Made by a program: the position numbers and the translations under genes. 64,000 nt of DNA from Desulfocapsa sp050291935 (lineage in GTDB: Bacteria > Desulfobacterota > Desulfobulbia > Desulfobulbales > Desulfocapsaceae), in NCBI GenBank assembly GCA_050291935.1, contig JBNKKR010000004.1, positions 62,001-126,000 of the forward strand. The letters are read 5' to 3'. Positions 26,418 to 35,103 of the stretch are shown here, piece by piece; positions within the stretch are counted from its first letter, which is position 1; every line of letters starts with the position of its first letter. The notes beneath the pieces are model-generated. The model ran no database searches, was not told the origin of the DNA, and saw only the letters and a program-made list of their open reading frames with translations.

Positions 26418-26428
26418 AAGCTACCGCG
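26418..26428 (-). promoter_or_regulatory. ops-like element in the leader of the polysaccharide operon
   Basis: On the minus strand the leader contains CGCGGTAGCTT, with the exact GCGGTAGC core and 9 of 11 positions of the enterobacterial ops consensus GGCGGTAGCGT. It lies about 80 bases before the start of the first gene of the 26-kb operon, where ops works by recruiting RfaH to block early termination. No RfaH gene is in the window, and one short match is weak proof. Confidence 0.35.
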
Positions 26429-26511
26429 AATATTCTAACAAATTCATATTCTGTTGTCATATCTATTTTTTTGTATGGTAGCTGAGGGGTTGTCGGGATA
26501 TACTCTTTCTC

Positions 26512-27012
26512 ATGGTAAATGCATATATGGAGTGTGAAAACGTGCAGAAAAAAGAAGATAAAGATCTACAGGGACTTGCTCATTTTTTACCTAAGCTCAG
26601 TAAGCAGCAGGGGTGGCAAGTGCAACTTGATCTGCACTCGGTGTTTATTCATTGGCATCGTCTTTTGGAAAGTGAGATCAGCTCCCATTGCCGGCCATTG
26701 AAAATTGTGCGTAAAGAATTGTGGATAGAAGTTGAAAATTCGGCATGGCTCCAGCAGTTTCAATATCAGAGCAACACTATTCTTGAGACCCTAAACAATT
26801 CTTTACAGCTATCCAAATTGAAAGGTTTACGATTTTTTGTGGCCGAAAAGGCGGTTGAACAAGGGATAGCTTCCAAACCCCGCCGTTATGAACCACCGTC
26901 GACTGAAAAAGTAGAGTCATTTGAAAAGCAGATTGCCAGTATTAAAGATGAATCTTCCAGGGAAGCATTATTGCGCTTTTGGTATCTTTTACAGGCTTGT
27001 AAACAGGCGTAA
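26512..27012 (+). CDS. dciA: DUF721 / DciA-family replicative helicase loader
   Basis: A 166-residue protein with the DUF721 core: GWQVQLDLHSVFIHWHRLLESEISSHCRPLKI, then LWIEVENSAWLQQFQYQSNTILETLN, carrying the conserved W-x-x-x-[VI] and the L-x-[VI]-x-x-x-S-x-W-x-x-x-L pattern. DciA loads or assists the replicative helicase DnaB in bacteria lacking DnaC or DnaI. The C-terminal ~50 residues are charged and variable. It is divergently oriented to the polysaccharide locus. No clear ribosome-binding site is visible before the ATG at 26512; a second ATG lies five codons downstream. Confidence 0.75.
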   Translation: MVNAYMECENVQKKEDKDLQGLAHFLPKLSKQQGWQVQLDLHSVFIHWHRLLESEISSHCRPLKIVRKELWIEVENSAWLQQFQYQSNTILETLNNSLQLSKLKGLRFFVAEKAVEQGIASKPRRYEPPSTEKVESFEKQIASIKDESSREALLRFWYLLQACKQA

Positions 27013-27108
27013 CTAAAAAGGGATGACAACTTGTTCAATGCACTATAAAGTGGGTTTGATGAAAGATACTGCAAATCAGAAACTCCTTGAAAACACGTCT
27101 GAACAACT

Positions 27109-29457
27109 ATGACTTTCTGCAATACTATTCTAGATGCCATTGGTGACACCCCGCTTGTGCGGATTAATCGTTTAAACGAGACAGCTATCCCGGTGTATGG
27201 CAAACTTGAGTCTCGCAATCCCGGCGGTTCTGTCAAAGAACGCGTTTCACTTTCCCTAATCGAGGCAGGTGAGGAAAGTGGTGAACTAACGGTCGATAAG
27301 ATTGTCCTTGAGGCGACAAGTGGTAATACAGGTATTGGTCTTGCTATGGTGTGTGCCGCCAAAGGCTATCGTTGTCAACTTGTTATGCCTGAGTCTGCCT
27401 CCCTTGAACGGAGAAAAATCATGCAGGCCTACGGGGCGGAAATTCTTCTTACTCCTGCAAAAAGAAGCACCGATGGTGCCATAGAAAAGGCCTACTCCTT
27501 AGCGCGTGAATTTCCGGATCGCTATTTCTTGACAGACCAGTTTAATAATGAGGCCAATTGGGGGGCACATTATAGACATACTGCTCCTGAAATTTGGCGT
27601 CAAACCGATGGTAAGGTAAGCCATGTTGTTGCAACGCTGGGAACTTCCGGCACGGTGATGGGGCTCTGTAAGTGGTTTTCAGAACACCAACCCCATGTGG
27701 AAGTGATAGCAGTTGAACCGTATCTTGGCCATAAAATCCAGGGCTTAAAGAATATGAAGGAGTCGTATCGGCCTGGGATATTTGATAAATCACTGCCCCA
27801 TAACATAGTAAATATTGATGATGAAGATGCCTTTCGCATGGCCAGATTGCTTGCCAGAAAGGAGGGCATGTTGGTGGGTATGAGCAGTGGCGCAGCACTG
27901 TTTGCTACCCTTGAGCTTGTGAAAACACTGGATGCTGGATTGGTGGTGACCATTCTTCCTGATGGTGGTGAACGGTATCTCTCTACCCCTCTTTTTACGC
28001 GGAAAAATAAGGTTGCTGAAAAGAAATCCGGTCTTTGTTTTTTCAACACCTTAACAAAAAAGAAAGAAGCCTTTCAGTCGCAGGATAAAAAAAGTGTGAG
28101 TTTTTATACTTGTGGCCCGACTGCCTATGAACCGGCAAATCTCTCTTTATGCCGGCGTTTTGTGGTTTCCGATCTTATCACCAGATATTTGGAACATAAA
28201 GGTTACAGGGTTAATGGTTGTATGAATTTTACCGATCTTGATGATAACACCATCGAAGGTGCCAGCAAGGCGGGAGAGTCGTTAAAGGAGTTTACTGAGC
28301 GTTATATTGCTGGTTTTATGAATGATATTGATTCTCTTGCCGTAAAAAGAGCCAGTAATTACCCCAAGGCCTCGGAACATGTGGGCGATATGATTGAAAT
28401 CGCCCATGAACTGCTACATAAGGGTTTTGCGTACGAAAAACACGGATCTATCTATTTTGATATTTCAAAATTTAAGACTTACGGGCGACTCTCCGGGATT
28501 GATCTTGGTAAGATTCAATTGGGGAGGACTGTCGATCTTGACAATTATGAGAAAGATAACCCAAGAGACTTCACCTTGCTCAAGCGTTCTACCCTGGCGG
28601 AGCTGAAAAAAGGTATCTTTTATGAAACGGATTGGGGGAATGTGCGTCCGGGTTGGCATATAGAATGTTCTGCAATGTCCACCAACTATCTTGGTGAGAC
28701 CATGGATATTCATACATCAAGCCGTGACTTGATTTTCCCTCATCATGAAAATGAAATTGCGATTGCGGAGGCGCTCACGGGCAAACCACTTGCTAAGTAT
28801 TGGCTCCATTCAGAGTTATTGTTGGTAAAAGGAAAAAAGATGTCCACCGAGAATGGGAATGTGGTGACCCTAAAAGATACCTTGCTTCGCGGATTTACTG
28901 CCCGTGAAGTGCGATTTATGTTGCTTTCCGTCCATTACCGAAAACCCATTAATTTTTCATACAAACGGCTTATTACCGTGCGTACAGCACTTCGACGGAT
29001 CGATGAATTTACCTGCAAGCTGCTTTGTTTGCCTCCTGGAAGACCCCATCCGGAAGTCACTGCCTATGTGTCGTCCATGGAAGAACAATTTTTTTCGGCT
29101 ATGGATGATGATTTGAATGTTTCTAAGGGATTGGGGGCGATATACAAATTTATTAAACGGACAAACCCAATTCTCAATGTCAACCATCTAGATGGTGACC
29201 AAAAGAAATATATCCTTGAAAGTCTAAAGAAAATGAATGAGATCCTGCAGATCTTTCGTTTGCAGGGTTGTCCTTTAGCTCCATCTGCCAATGCGCTGAT
29301 TAAGCGTCGCGAGCAGGCCAGGCAGGAAAAAGACTGGCAGGCAGCCGATGAGGCCAGGGATGAACTCCTTCGTCACGGTATTCAGATTATTGATACGGTA
29401 ACGGGGCCTGTCTGGAAACCCATTGGCGGGGAATGTCCCGATTCTGCAAAAGAGTAA
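27109..29457 (+). CDS. Cysteine synthase (CysK-like) fused to a divergent cysteinyl-tRNA synthetase-like domain
   Basis: A 782-residue two-part protein. Residues 1-300 are a PLP-dependent cysteine synthase with the lysine at 43 (NPGGSVKERV), the TSGNTG substrate loop near residue 67 and GMSSGAA near 263. Residues about 315-782 follow cysteinyl-tRNA synthetase through to its C-terminal helix (KDWQAADEARDELL). The zinc ligands are kept (C335, C520, H545, E549). The HIGH motif, normally H-I-G-N after CGPTVYDY, is N344-L-S-L347, and KMSKS is K577-M-S-T-E581. Both ATP-binding signatures are therefore altered, which makes ordinary tRNA charging doubtful. The cysteine synthase half looks functional. 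tRNA-Arg follows 48 bases downstream. Confidence 0.9.
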   Translation: MTFCNTILDAIGDTPLVRINRLNETAIPVYGKLESRNPGGSVKERVSLSLIEAGEESGELTVDKIVLEATSGNTGIGLAMVCAAKGYRCQLVMPESASLERRKIMQAYGAEILLTPAKRSTDGAIEKAYSLAREFPDRYFLTDQFNNEANWGAHYRHTAPEIWRQTDGKVSHVVATLGTSGTVMGLCKWFSEHQPHVEVIAVEPYLGHKIQGLKNMKESYRPGIFDKSLPHNIVNIDDEDAFRMARLLARKEGMLVGMSSGAALFATLELVKTLDAGLVVTILPDGGERYLSTPLFTRKNKVAEKKSGLCFFNTLTKKKEAFQSQDKKSVSFYTCGPTAYEPANLSLCRRFVVSDLITRYLEHKGYRVNGCMNFTDLDDNTIEGASKAGESLKEFTERYIAGFMNDIDSLAVKRASNYPKASEHVGDMIEIAHELLHKGFAYEKHGSIYFDISKFKTYGRLSGIDLGKIQLGRTVDLDNYEKDNPRDFTLLKRSTLAELKKGIFYETDWGNVRPGWHIECSAMSTNYLGETMDIHTSSRDLIFPHHENEIAIAEALTGKPLAKYWLHSELLLVKGKKMSTENGNVVTLKDTLLRGFTAREVRFMLLSVHYRKPINFSYKRLITVRTALRRIDEFTCKLLCLPPGRPHPEVTAYVSSMEEQFFSAMDDDLNVSKGLGAIYKFIKRTNPILNVNHLDGDQKKYILESLKKMNEILQIFRLQGCPLAPSANALIKRREQARQEKDWQAADEARDELLRHGIQIIDTVTGPVWKPIGGECPDSAKE

Positions 29458-29505
29458 GAATGAAGTTGCTTTTTCAGTCGCTATATTTTATAGGGTGAGG
29501 TGTCT

Positions 29506-29582
29506 GCGCCAATAGCTCAGCTGGATAGAGCAACGGCCTTCTAAGCCGTAGGTCGTAGGTTCGAATCCTACTTGGCGTACCA
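29506..29582 (+). tRNA. tRNA-Arg (anticodon UCU)
   Basis: A 77-base cloverleaf with an encoded CCA end. The acceptor stem GCGCCAA pairs with TTGGCGT (one G-U pair at the end), the D-arm contains AGCTCAGCTGGATAGAGC, the anticodon stem CGGCC/..GCCG encloses loop CTTCTAA with anticodon TCT, and the T-arm has GTAGGTTCGAATCCTAC. It would read AGA and, by wobble, AGG codons. Confidence 0.97.
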
Positions 29583-29591
29583 GTTTGTATA

Positions 29592-29630
29592 AGGAGCTCC
29601 AGTCTTTTTTGGCTGGTGCTCCTTTTTTTT
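29592..29630 (+). terminator. Rho-independent terminator after tRNA-Arg
   Basis: AGGAGCTCCAG and CTGGTGCTCCT form a stem with one mismatch around a short T-rich loop, followed by eight or more T's. It begins 10 bases after the tRNA end and would close the tRNA transcript. Confidence 0.85.
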
Positions 29631-29867
29631 GCTCTCTTTTTCCTTCCTACTCGATTCTGAAAAGTGATACACTACTTTTACCTGTAAAAATGACTATTCG
29701 CCTTATTTAGGGATTTTCCAGCCGATTTTAGTTGTAACTGCTTGTTTTGTATTGTTGTTTGATGCAAAGCGGATGTATGGTGTTTTGCTTTATCTCTTGG
29801 TCAGTGGCTTGAGATGGTTGGGATACTCGTTGCGATAATTGAAAATTTTTCAAAGGGAGGTGGAAGT

Positions 29868-30827
29868 ATGGCAGAAACAGAGTTGCATCCTGAAGGGAGG
29901 AAGTCAGCTGTTGCTACCTTTGCCAGGCAAGTAATGATGCGTATCACAGCTTCCATGACCTGGATAAAATCATGTAGCGTACTTCTTGTTCTGCTCTTTG
30001 GCTCAGTGACAATTCTATTGCCAATAGAAAGTTATGCCCAGGATAAAGAACTGCTACTCTTTGGAGTGGTACCACAACAGGCTGCCAGTCGATTAGCCAA
30101 GATGTGGGATCCCTTTGTTTCTCGTTTATCAAAAAAAACCGGGCTGAATATCCAGTTCGCCACCATGAAAGATATTCCAAGTTTTGAAAACTGTCTTGCC
30201 CAGGGGGCTTACGACATTGCTTATATGAATCCGTATCATTACACCTATTATAGTGAAAGATCTGGATATCAAGCCTTTGCGCATCAAGTAGATAAGAAGC
30301 TAAAGGGTATCGTGGTGACCAAAGCGGATAGCCCTGTACAGACAGTGAAGGATTTAGATGGAAAAAAGGTTGCCTTTCCATCACATTCAGCGTTTGGCGC
30401 AAGCGTTATCCCACGAGCTGAGATGAGGTCTGTTGGAGTGAAGGTTAAACCTGTTTATGTTAAATCCCACGATAGTGTCTATCGTTCTGTGGCGGCAGGT
30501 TTTTATACCGCTGGTGGTGGAGTTTTACGTACTTTTAATAGTATCCCCGAAGAGCTGCAGAAACAGCTGCGAATTATCCATACGACCAAAGGCTATTCTC
30601 CCCATGCGTATGCCGCAAGGACGAGTCTTGGTCCTGAAAAGGTAAAGACTATTTTAAACGCAATGATGGAAATCGAAAAGGAGTCCCCGGAATTGCTTGA
30701 GGCGATTGGAATGAAGGGGTTCCAGACCGCAACGGATAATGATTGGGATGATGTGAAACAGCTCAACCTTGATAGTTCAGATACCCAAATTGTACAACAT
30801 GGAGACCTGAAGTGTCGTTTCGATTAA
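29868..30827 (+). CDS. PhnD-like periplasmic phosphate/phosphonate-binding protein
   Basis: A 319-residue exported protein. The ATG at 29868 follows a good GGGAGG ribosome-binding site; an upstream ATG in frame at 29814 lacks one. After a long N-terminal region a hydrophobic segment (SCSVLLVLLFGSVTILLP) and YAQ form the signal peptide. The mature part matches PhnD/PBP2_PhnD-like proteins: LLLFGVVPQQAASRLAKMW, ENCLAQGAYDIAYMNPYHYTYY and VAFPSHSAFGASVIPRAEM. No ATP-binding or permease genes accompany it. Instead the following sensor kinase starts within it (16-base overlap), so it probably works as a ligand-sensing partner of that kinase; the ligand is unknown. Confidence 0.88.
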   Translation: MAETELHPEGRKSAVATFARQVMMRITASMTWIKSCSVLLVLLFGSVTILLPIESYAQDKELLLFGVVPQQAASRLAKMWDPFVSRLSKKTGLNIQFATMKDIPSFENCLAQGAYDIAYMNPYHYTYYSERSGYQAFAHQVDKKLKGIVVTKADSPVQTVKDLDGKKVAFPSHSAFGASVIPRAEMRSVGVKVKPVYVKSHDSVYRSVAAGFYTAGGGVLRTFNSIPEELQKQLRIIHTTKGYSPHAYAARTSLGPEKVKTILNAMMEIEKESPELLEAIGMKGFQTATDNDWDDVKQLNLDSSDTQIVQHGDLKCRFD

Positions 30828-32725
30828 AGATAATTTTTGGTGTTGCAGCCATCGAAATATTGTTGCTATCGATGTTGGTTTTTAGTGGTATGCGTTATTT
30901 GTCTAACTCGAACAAAGACCAGCTTTATGATAGAGCACATACTTCCGCTAAACTGTTTGCGACCATGACCACCGATCCAGTGGTGGCAATGGATCTTGCA
31001 ACGCTGGATGAGCTGGTTGAAAAGGCGGTGACCAATCCCGGAATTGTCTATATCCGAGTTATTCATTACTGCGGGGAATTGCTGGCGGAAAAAGGTGATG
31101 AAGAGGCATTAAAACGACCATTTAGTGCTGATAAAGATGTCGGTTCGGTTAATGATGGCACCTTTGATGTGGCGCAGGATATTTTCTTGAATGGGAAGAG
31201 TTTTGGACGAGTTGAACTGGGCTGGTCTACTACATTTTACGAAAGTCTTCTCCATGAAGCAGCGAGTTATATGCTCAGTGTGGCATTGATTGAAGTGCTA
31301 CTTGTCGGAATTTTTGGATATATTCTAGGGCGAGTGTTAACGGCTCAGTTAACTTCTCTTCAAGAGGGTGCAAGACGGGTGTCAAATGGTGAATTTGGTT
31401 ATGCCATTGAGGTGCGAGGAGAAGACGAACTTGCAGATACTGCTATCTGTTTTAATGCCATGTCAAAGGCCTTACAAGGCTATGCTACTGATTTGAAAAA
31501 TGCCAAGGATTATGCTGAAGTAAAGCGCATTCAGGCCGAGAATTTGCTGCAAAAGGCAGTGGAGAGTCTGCCCCATGGCGTGATTATCACCGATGAAAAT
31601 AACAAAATTATGCATATTAATCAGGCGTTTGCCGATATTTATTCGCTAAATGCGGAGGAATTGTCGAAGATGGAGACCTGTGAAGATGTGCGCCGAGCGT
31701 TAACCCCAGTAGGCGAAGAAGCATTTGTTTGCACATCTCACTCCTCTTCCGAATCTATTCCCATGACAAAATTGAATAACGGTCGCTGCGTATTGCACAG
31801 TTATCAAGCCTTGGCAAGTGGTGGTGCCGTTTGGGTGGATACCGATATTACAAATCTGGTTGAGGTTGAAGAGAGGAATCGAAAGCTTGAGCGTGAATTA
31901 TTACACGTTCAAAAAATGGAATCCATAGGAACCTTGGCAGGTGGTATTGCCCATGAGATCAACACGCCAATTCAGTATATCGGTGACAACCTGCAATTTA
32001 TCGGTGATTCCATTGATGAAGTAATGAATTTGCTCACCGGATATGAGGCCCTCGCTGGAGAAGCTGAATTAAAAAATGCATCTTCAGGCCTAATGCAACA
32101 ATTTAAGGCCCAGGCAGAAGATGCCGATTTGGAGTTTTTGCGTGCTGAGATGCCATCCGCGGTGGGACAATCCCTGGCCGGGATTGAGCAGGTTTCAAGG
32201 ATTGTTCTGGCCATGAAGGAATTTGCCCATCCCAGTTCCAAAGAGAAAACCTTAGTTGACATTAATCGTGTTATTGAACGGGCACTTGTTATTTGTAGCA
32301 ACGAGTTTAAGACTGTAGCGGAAATTACATTACATTTGGCTGCGGATATCCCACCTATACTTGCCCATGAGGGTGATCTGAATCAGCTTATTTTAAATTT
32401 GGTAGTCAATGCCGCCTATGCGATACGTGAGAAAAGTAAGGAAATGGGGCGAATTGATGTAACAACTAAGCAATTACCCCAACAGATTTTACTGACTGTG
32501 AAAGATGATGGTTGTGGCATCCCCAAAGAGTTTCTTGATCGTGTTTTCGATCCATTTTTCACCACCAAAGAGGTGGGCAAAGGGAGCGGACAAGGGCTTG
32601 CTCTCTGTTATGATATCGTCGTGAATAAACATGGTGGTAAAATTGACGTGGAATCAGTAGTAGGTGATGGCACCACGTTTCGGGTTGTGCTACCTTCTTC
32701 CAGTGGTGATTCAAAAGCCAAATAA
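30812..32725 (+). CDS. Membrane sensor histidine kinase with HAMP and PAS domains
   Basis: A 637-residue kinase starting at a GTG 5 bases after GGAG, inside the end of the binding-protein gene. It has an N-terminal membrane helix, a ~120-residue periplasmic region, a second membrane span (LSVALIEVLLVGIFGYILG), a HAMP domain near residues 180-230, a PAS domain near residues 250-350, the phosphoacceptor helix GTLAGGIAHEINTPIQYI (histidine near residue 385), and the ATP-binding GHKL domain with NLVVNAAYAI, DDGCGIP and FDPFFTTKEVGKGSGQGLAL. The inserted helices after the phosphoacceptor motif are typical of this hybrid-type subfamily. No response regulator is encoded next to it. Confidence 0.93.
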   Translation: MSFRLKIIFGVAAIEILLLSMLVFSGMRYLSNSNKDQLYDRAHTSAKLFATMTTDPVVAMDLATLDELVEKAVTNPGIVYIRVIHYCGELLAEKGDEEALKRPFSADKDVGSVNDGTFDVAQDIFLNGKSFGRVELGWSTTFYESLLHEAASYMLSVALIEVLLVGIFGYILGRVLTAQLTSLQEGARRVSNGEFGYAIEVRGEDELADTAICFNAMSKALQGYATDLKNAKDYAEVKRIQAENLLQKAVESLPHGVIITDENNKIMHINQAFADIYSLNAEELSKMETCEDVRRALTPVGEEAFVCTSHSSSESIPMTKLNNGRCVLHSYQALASGGAVWVDTDITNLVEVEERNRKLERELLHVQKMESIGTLAGGIAHEINTPIQYIGDNLQFIGDSIDEVMNLLTGYEALAGEAELKNASSGLMQQFKAQAEDADLEFLRAEMPSAVGQSLAGIEQVSRIVLAMKEFAHPSSKEKTLVDINRVIERALVICSNEFKTVAEITLHLAADIPPILAHEGDLNQLILNLVVNAAYAIREKSKEMGRIDVTTKQLPQQILLTVKDDGCGIPKEFLDRVFDPFFTTKEVGKGSGQGLALCYDIVVNKHGGKIDVESVVGDGTTFRVVLPSSSGDSKAK

Positions 32726-32778
32726 ACAACACTGCTTTTTAATTTTCTTATTTCTTTACTCCCTCCGTCGAAAGGATA

Positions 32779-32797
32779 ACACGTCAACGTTGCGTGT
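32779..32797. repeat. Short palindrome in the gap before the molybdopterin oxidoreductase
   Basis: ACACG and CGTGT flank CAACGTTG, giving a 19-base near-perfect palindrome about 100 bases upstream of the oxidoreductase start. It is not followed by a T run, so a protein-binding site is more likely than a terminator. Confidence 0.3.
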
Positions 32798-32898
32798 TTG
32801 CCCCTTTATCGATTATATGTACTGGTAGCTTTTCAGAGTTGTTTTGTTATGTCCTTGAATGTCATTGTATATAAGCCAATTCCATTAGGTTCTATTCC

Positions 32899-34572
32899 AT
32901 GAAAAATTTTTTTTGCAGCAAAGATTGTCCTGATCTTTGTGGTGTGCGTGTCGAGTCTGCTGGCGGGAAGTATTCTTTTTCGGGAGTGCCGGAAAAATGG
33001 TCTGAACCTGGATTTGTCTGTGCAAAATTTAAGCTTTTTGCGAAGAGAGAGATTGATAATGGGTTGCAATCTTGGCAGCTTGAGGGCGGTAAAAGAAACT
33101 CTTTTGCCTCCGATGCGGACGCCTTGCGGGCCCTTGCCGATTTTTTAGAGTCGTATCGTGACAAAAAAATACTTTTTTCAAGAGGGTCAGGCAGTCTTGC
33201 CTACAATATGGTGTGTTGGGATATACTCTTTTCCGGTTTTGAAAATTGCTGGGGGGTTGCAGGAGATCCTTGCATGGCAACGGGATGTGACGCCGATGAA
33301 ATGGATTTTGGCATATTGGCCAATCCGGAGATTACTGATCTCGAACATGCGGATACAATTTTCTTATTTGGGAAAAATGCGGCTGCAACGAGTCAACATT
33401 TGTATGCGTATTTGAAAAAGTTAAAGAAGAAAGGAAAGAAAATCGTCTATATCGATCCCATACGAACCAAAACAGCGGAGCTTGCGGATAGATACATAAT
33501 GATACGGCCTGGTTGTGATGGTGTACTGGCCTGTGCAGCGCTCACAGCCCTGCAGTATGAGAACGAGCATGAGACCGGTGTGTTATTGGAACGGGCAGGA
33601 GTGAGTGAGGACGATTTTAACTATCTGCTGGCCTGTTTACAAAACGGAAGAACTGCCATAATTAAAGGATGCAGCTCCCAGCGTTACGATAATGGTTTGA
33701 ACGTATATCGTTGGCTGAACCGGCTGGCTGTAAAAACTGGCAATGTTGAACTTCTCTACTTTACGCATCCTTCAAAGCGCTACTGGGAAAAACCGGGGAT
33801 TTCTTTTCAAAATAAGATCAGACTGGATCAAATCCCACAAGCCCTTGCCGATGGTGAATTTGACCTTTTTGTCAATGTGGCTGCCAATCCGGCTATGACC
33901 CACCCGGACGGTAACACTTGGGAAACAGGACTTCAGCGAACAAAGGTCTTGGTAATTGATACCAACGATTCTAAAACTGCCAGTCATGCCGATTTTTTTC
34001 TAAAAGTCGGTGGAATGTTTTCCCAGAGTGATTTTATGGGAAGTTACTTTTTTAGCCACAGATATTCTCGTGAGGGCTTGACTGAAGAGCTAAGCGATGT
34101 CGCGGCTTCAAAAATTTTGGCTGATAAGCTTGGTCTTGCAATGCAACTCAAAGAGGAAAAAGACCTTGAACGCTTGCAAGGACAACAAAGAGAGTATAAG
34201 GCGTCAGCCTTATCCTTAACAATGCCCGAGGTCAGTGAAAAATTTCAGCTTCTCACCCTTTCCCATGAAAAGTATCTTAATTCTCAAATTCTTCCCGGCA
34301 TGGAGCAAGGTCTGCAGGTCATCCATATCAACAGCAGCGATGCCAAGAGACTTGGAATAAGCACTGGAGAGGATGTCAAGGTTTCCGGGTCTGTTGGAGC
34401 GTTTGTTGCGGAAGCCTTGGTGACAGATAAGGTTGTAGCTGGAACGGTAATGTGTTGGAAGAATATTCCAATGAAGGAGTCTATTTGCAACTGTGCTATC
34501 CCGAGTAAGGTAACAGATTCCGGTTCCGGGCTTTCGTACTATACAACTTTTGTTGATCTGAGAAAGTGTTAG
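32899..34572 (+). CDS. Molybdopterin oxidoreductase (Mo/W-bis-MGD family), short form
   Basis: A 557-residue protein. The N-terminal [4Fe-4S] cluster motif is complete: CSKDCPDLCGV near residue 6 and GFVCAKF near residue 38. Then come an oxidoreductase domain (SRGSGSLAYNMVCWD, ENCWGVAGDPCMATGCDAD, IFLFGKNAAAT, VYIDPIRTKTAELAD) and a molybdopterin dinucleotide-binding C-terminal domain beginning near residue 465 (INSSDAKRLGISTGEDVKVSG). It has no Tat signal, so it is cytoplasmic. At 557 residues it is shorter than most relatives (650-800). No iron-sulphur or membrane partner subunit is adjacent. The substrate is unknown. Confidence 0.88.
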   Translation: MKNFFCSKDCPDLCGVRVESAGGKYSFSGVPEKWSEPGFVCAKFKLFAKREIDNGLQSWQLEGGKRNSFASDADALRALADFLESYRDKKILFSRGSGSLAYNMVCWDILFSGFENCWGVAGDPCMATGCDADEMDFGILANPEITDLEHADTIFLFGKNAAATSQHLYAYLKKLKKKGKKIVYIDPIRTKTAELADRYIMIRPGCDGVLACAALTALQYENEHETGVLLERAGVSEDDFNYLLACLQNGRTAIIKGCSSQRYDNGLNVYRWLNRLAVKTGNVELLYFTHPSKRYWEKPGISFQNKIRLDQIPQALADGEFDLFVNVAANPAMTHPDGNTWETGLQRTKVLVIDTNDSKTASHADFFLKVGGMFSQSDFMGSYFFSHRYSREGLTEELSDVAASKILADKLGLAMQLKEEKDLERLQGQQREYKASALSLTMPEVSEKFQLLTLSHEKYLNSQILPGMEQGLQVIHINSSDAKRLGISTGEDVKVSGSVGAFVAEALVTDKVVAGTVMCWKNIPMKESICNCAIPSKVTDSGSGLSYYTTFVDLRKC

Positions 34573-35064
34573 ATGATTGCCCGAGAATGCAATTTCCGTC
34601 CATTTCTTTGTTGAACCCGGAAAAGTTATCCTGGGAATAGCGTCTGGATGCCCCTGGTAATTTTTCCGGGTTCGCCTTGACCTGAACGAACATAAAACCA
34701 TCCCGGTAAATATGTTTCGTTTTATCCTGTAACCGACTTACAGATAAAGCACTTCCACCCTCAAAGGGTACTAACAAGAGTATCGACTTGCCGTTTTTTA
34801 CCGCTCTTAGTAATTTCCCACCACTTTGCGCCACAATCAATTTTTTTTCGTAAAAAATAGGATTTTATCTATTCCTCTGTAAGCTCGTTTAATATCAGGG
34901 CCTTTAAGCGATTATTGGCCAATTTCTCTCCTGCAGTATCAAAATGTGATTGCGCTCAATAAGCACTATGGGTTGTGGTTTTGTCCACGTATTACCCCCG
35001 TATGATGTACTCTATGTTGTTTCATGTATTTCTCTCTAACTTCCTATTGTTCCATTGAAAAAGC
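34573..35064. other. Stretch without a confident gene before the dcw promoter
   Basis: About 490 bases between the oxidoreductase and the mra promoter. A minus-strand frame (34496-34840, 114 codons) overlaps the end of the oxidoreductase gene by 77 bases, has no ribosome-binding site and no recognisable family. The rest (34861-35064) is AT-rich with stops in every frame. Upstream regulatory sequence for the dcw cluster is its most likely content. Confidence 0.5.
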
Positions 35065-35094
35065 TTGACATTGGATTTGCTTCTGATGTACAAA
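35065..35094 (+). promoter_or_regulatory. Probable sigma-70-type promoter of the dcw cluster (Pmra)
   Basis: A perfect -35 box TTGACA at 35065-35070 is followed, with an 18-base spacer, by TACAAA at 35089-35094, a 4-of-6 match to the -10 box. The three MraZ repeats begin 10 bases downstream, so repressor binding would cover the start of transcription. Confidence 0.5.
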
Positions 35095-35103
35095 AATATG
35101 GAT

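Noticed and set aside
26419..26483. Inverted pair AGCTACC...GGTAGCT in the dciA/polysaccharide divergent region
   Set aside because: Arms of 7 bases spaced by 51 bases are too short to claim a hairpin; only the ops-like motif on the minus strand was kept.
34496..34840. Minus-strand open frame of 114 codons between the molybdopterin oxidoreductase and the dcw cluster
   Set aside because: It overlaps the end of the oxidoreductase, has no ribosome-binding site before its ATG and no recognisable family; described under the gene-free stretch instead.
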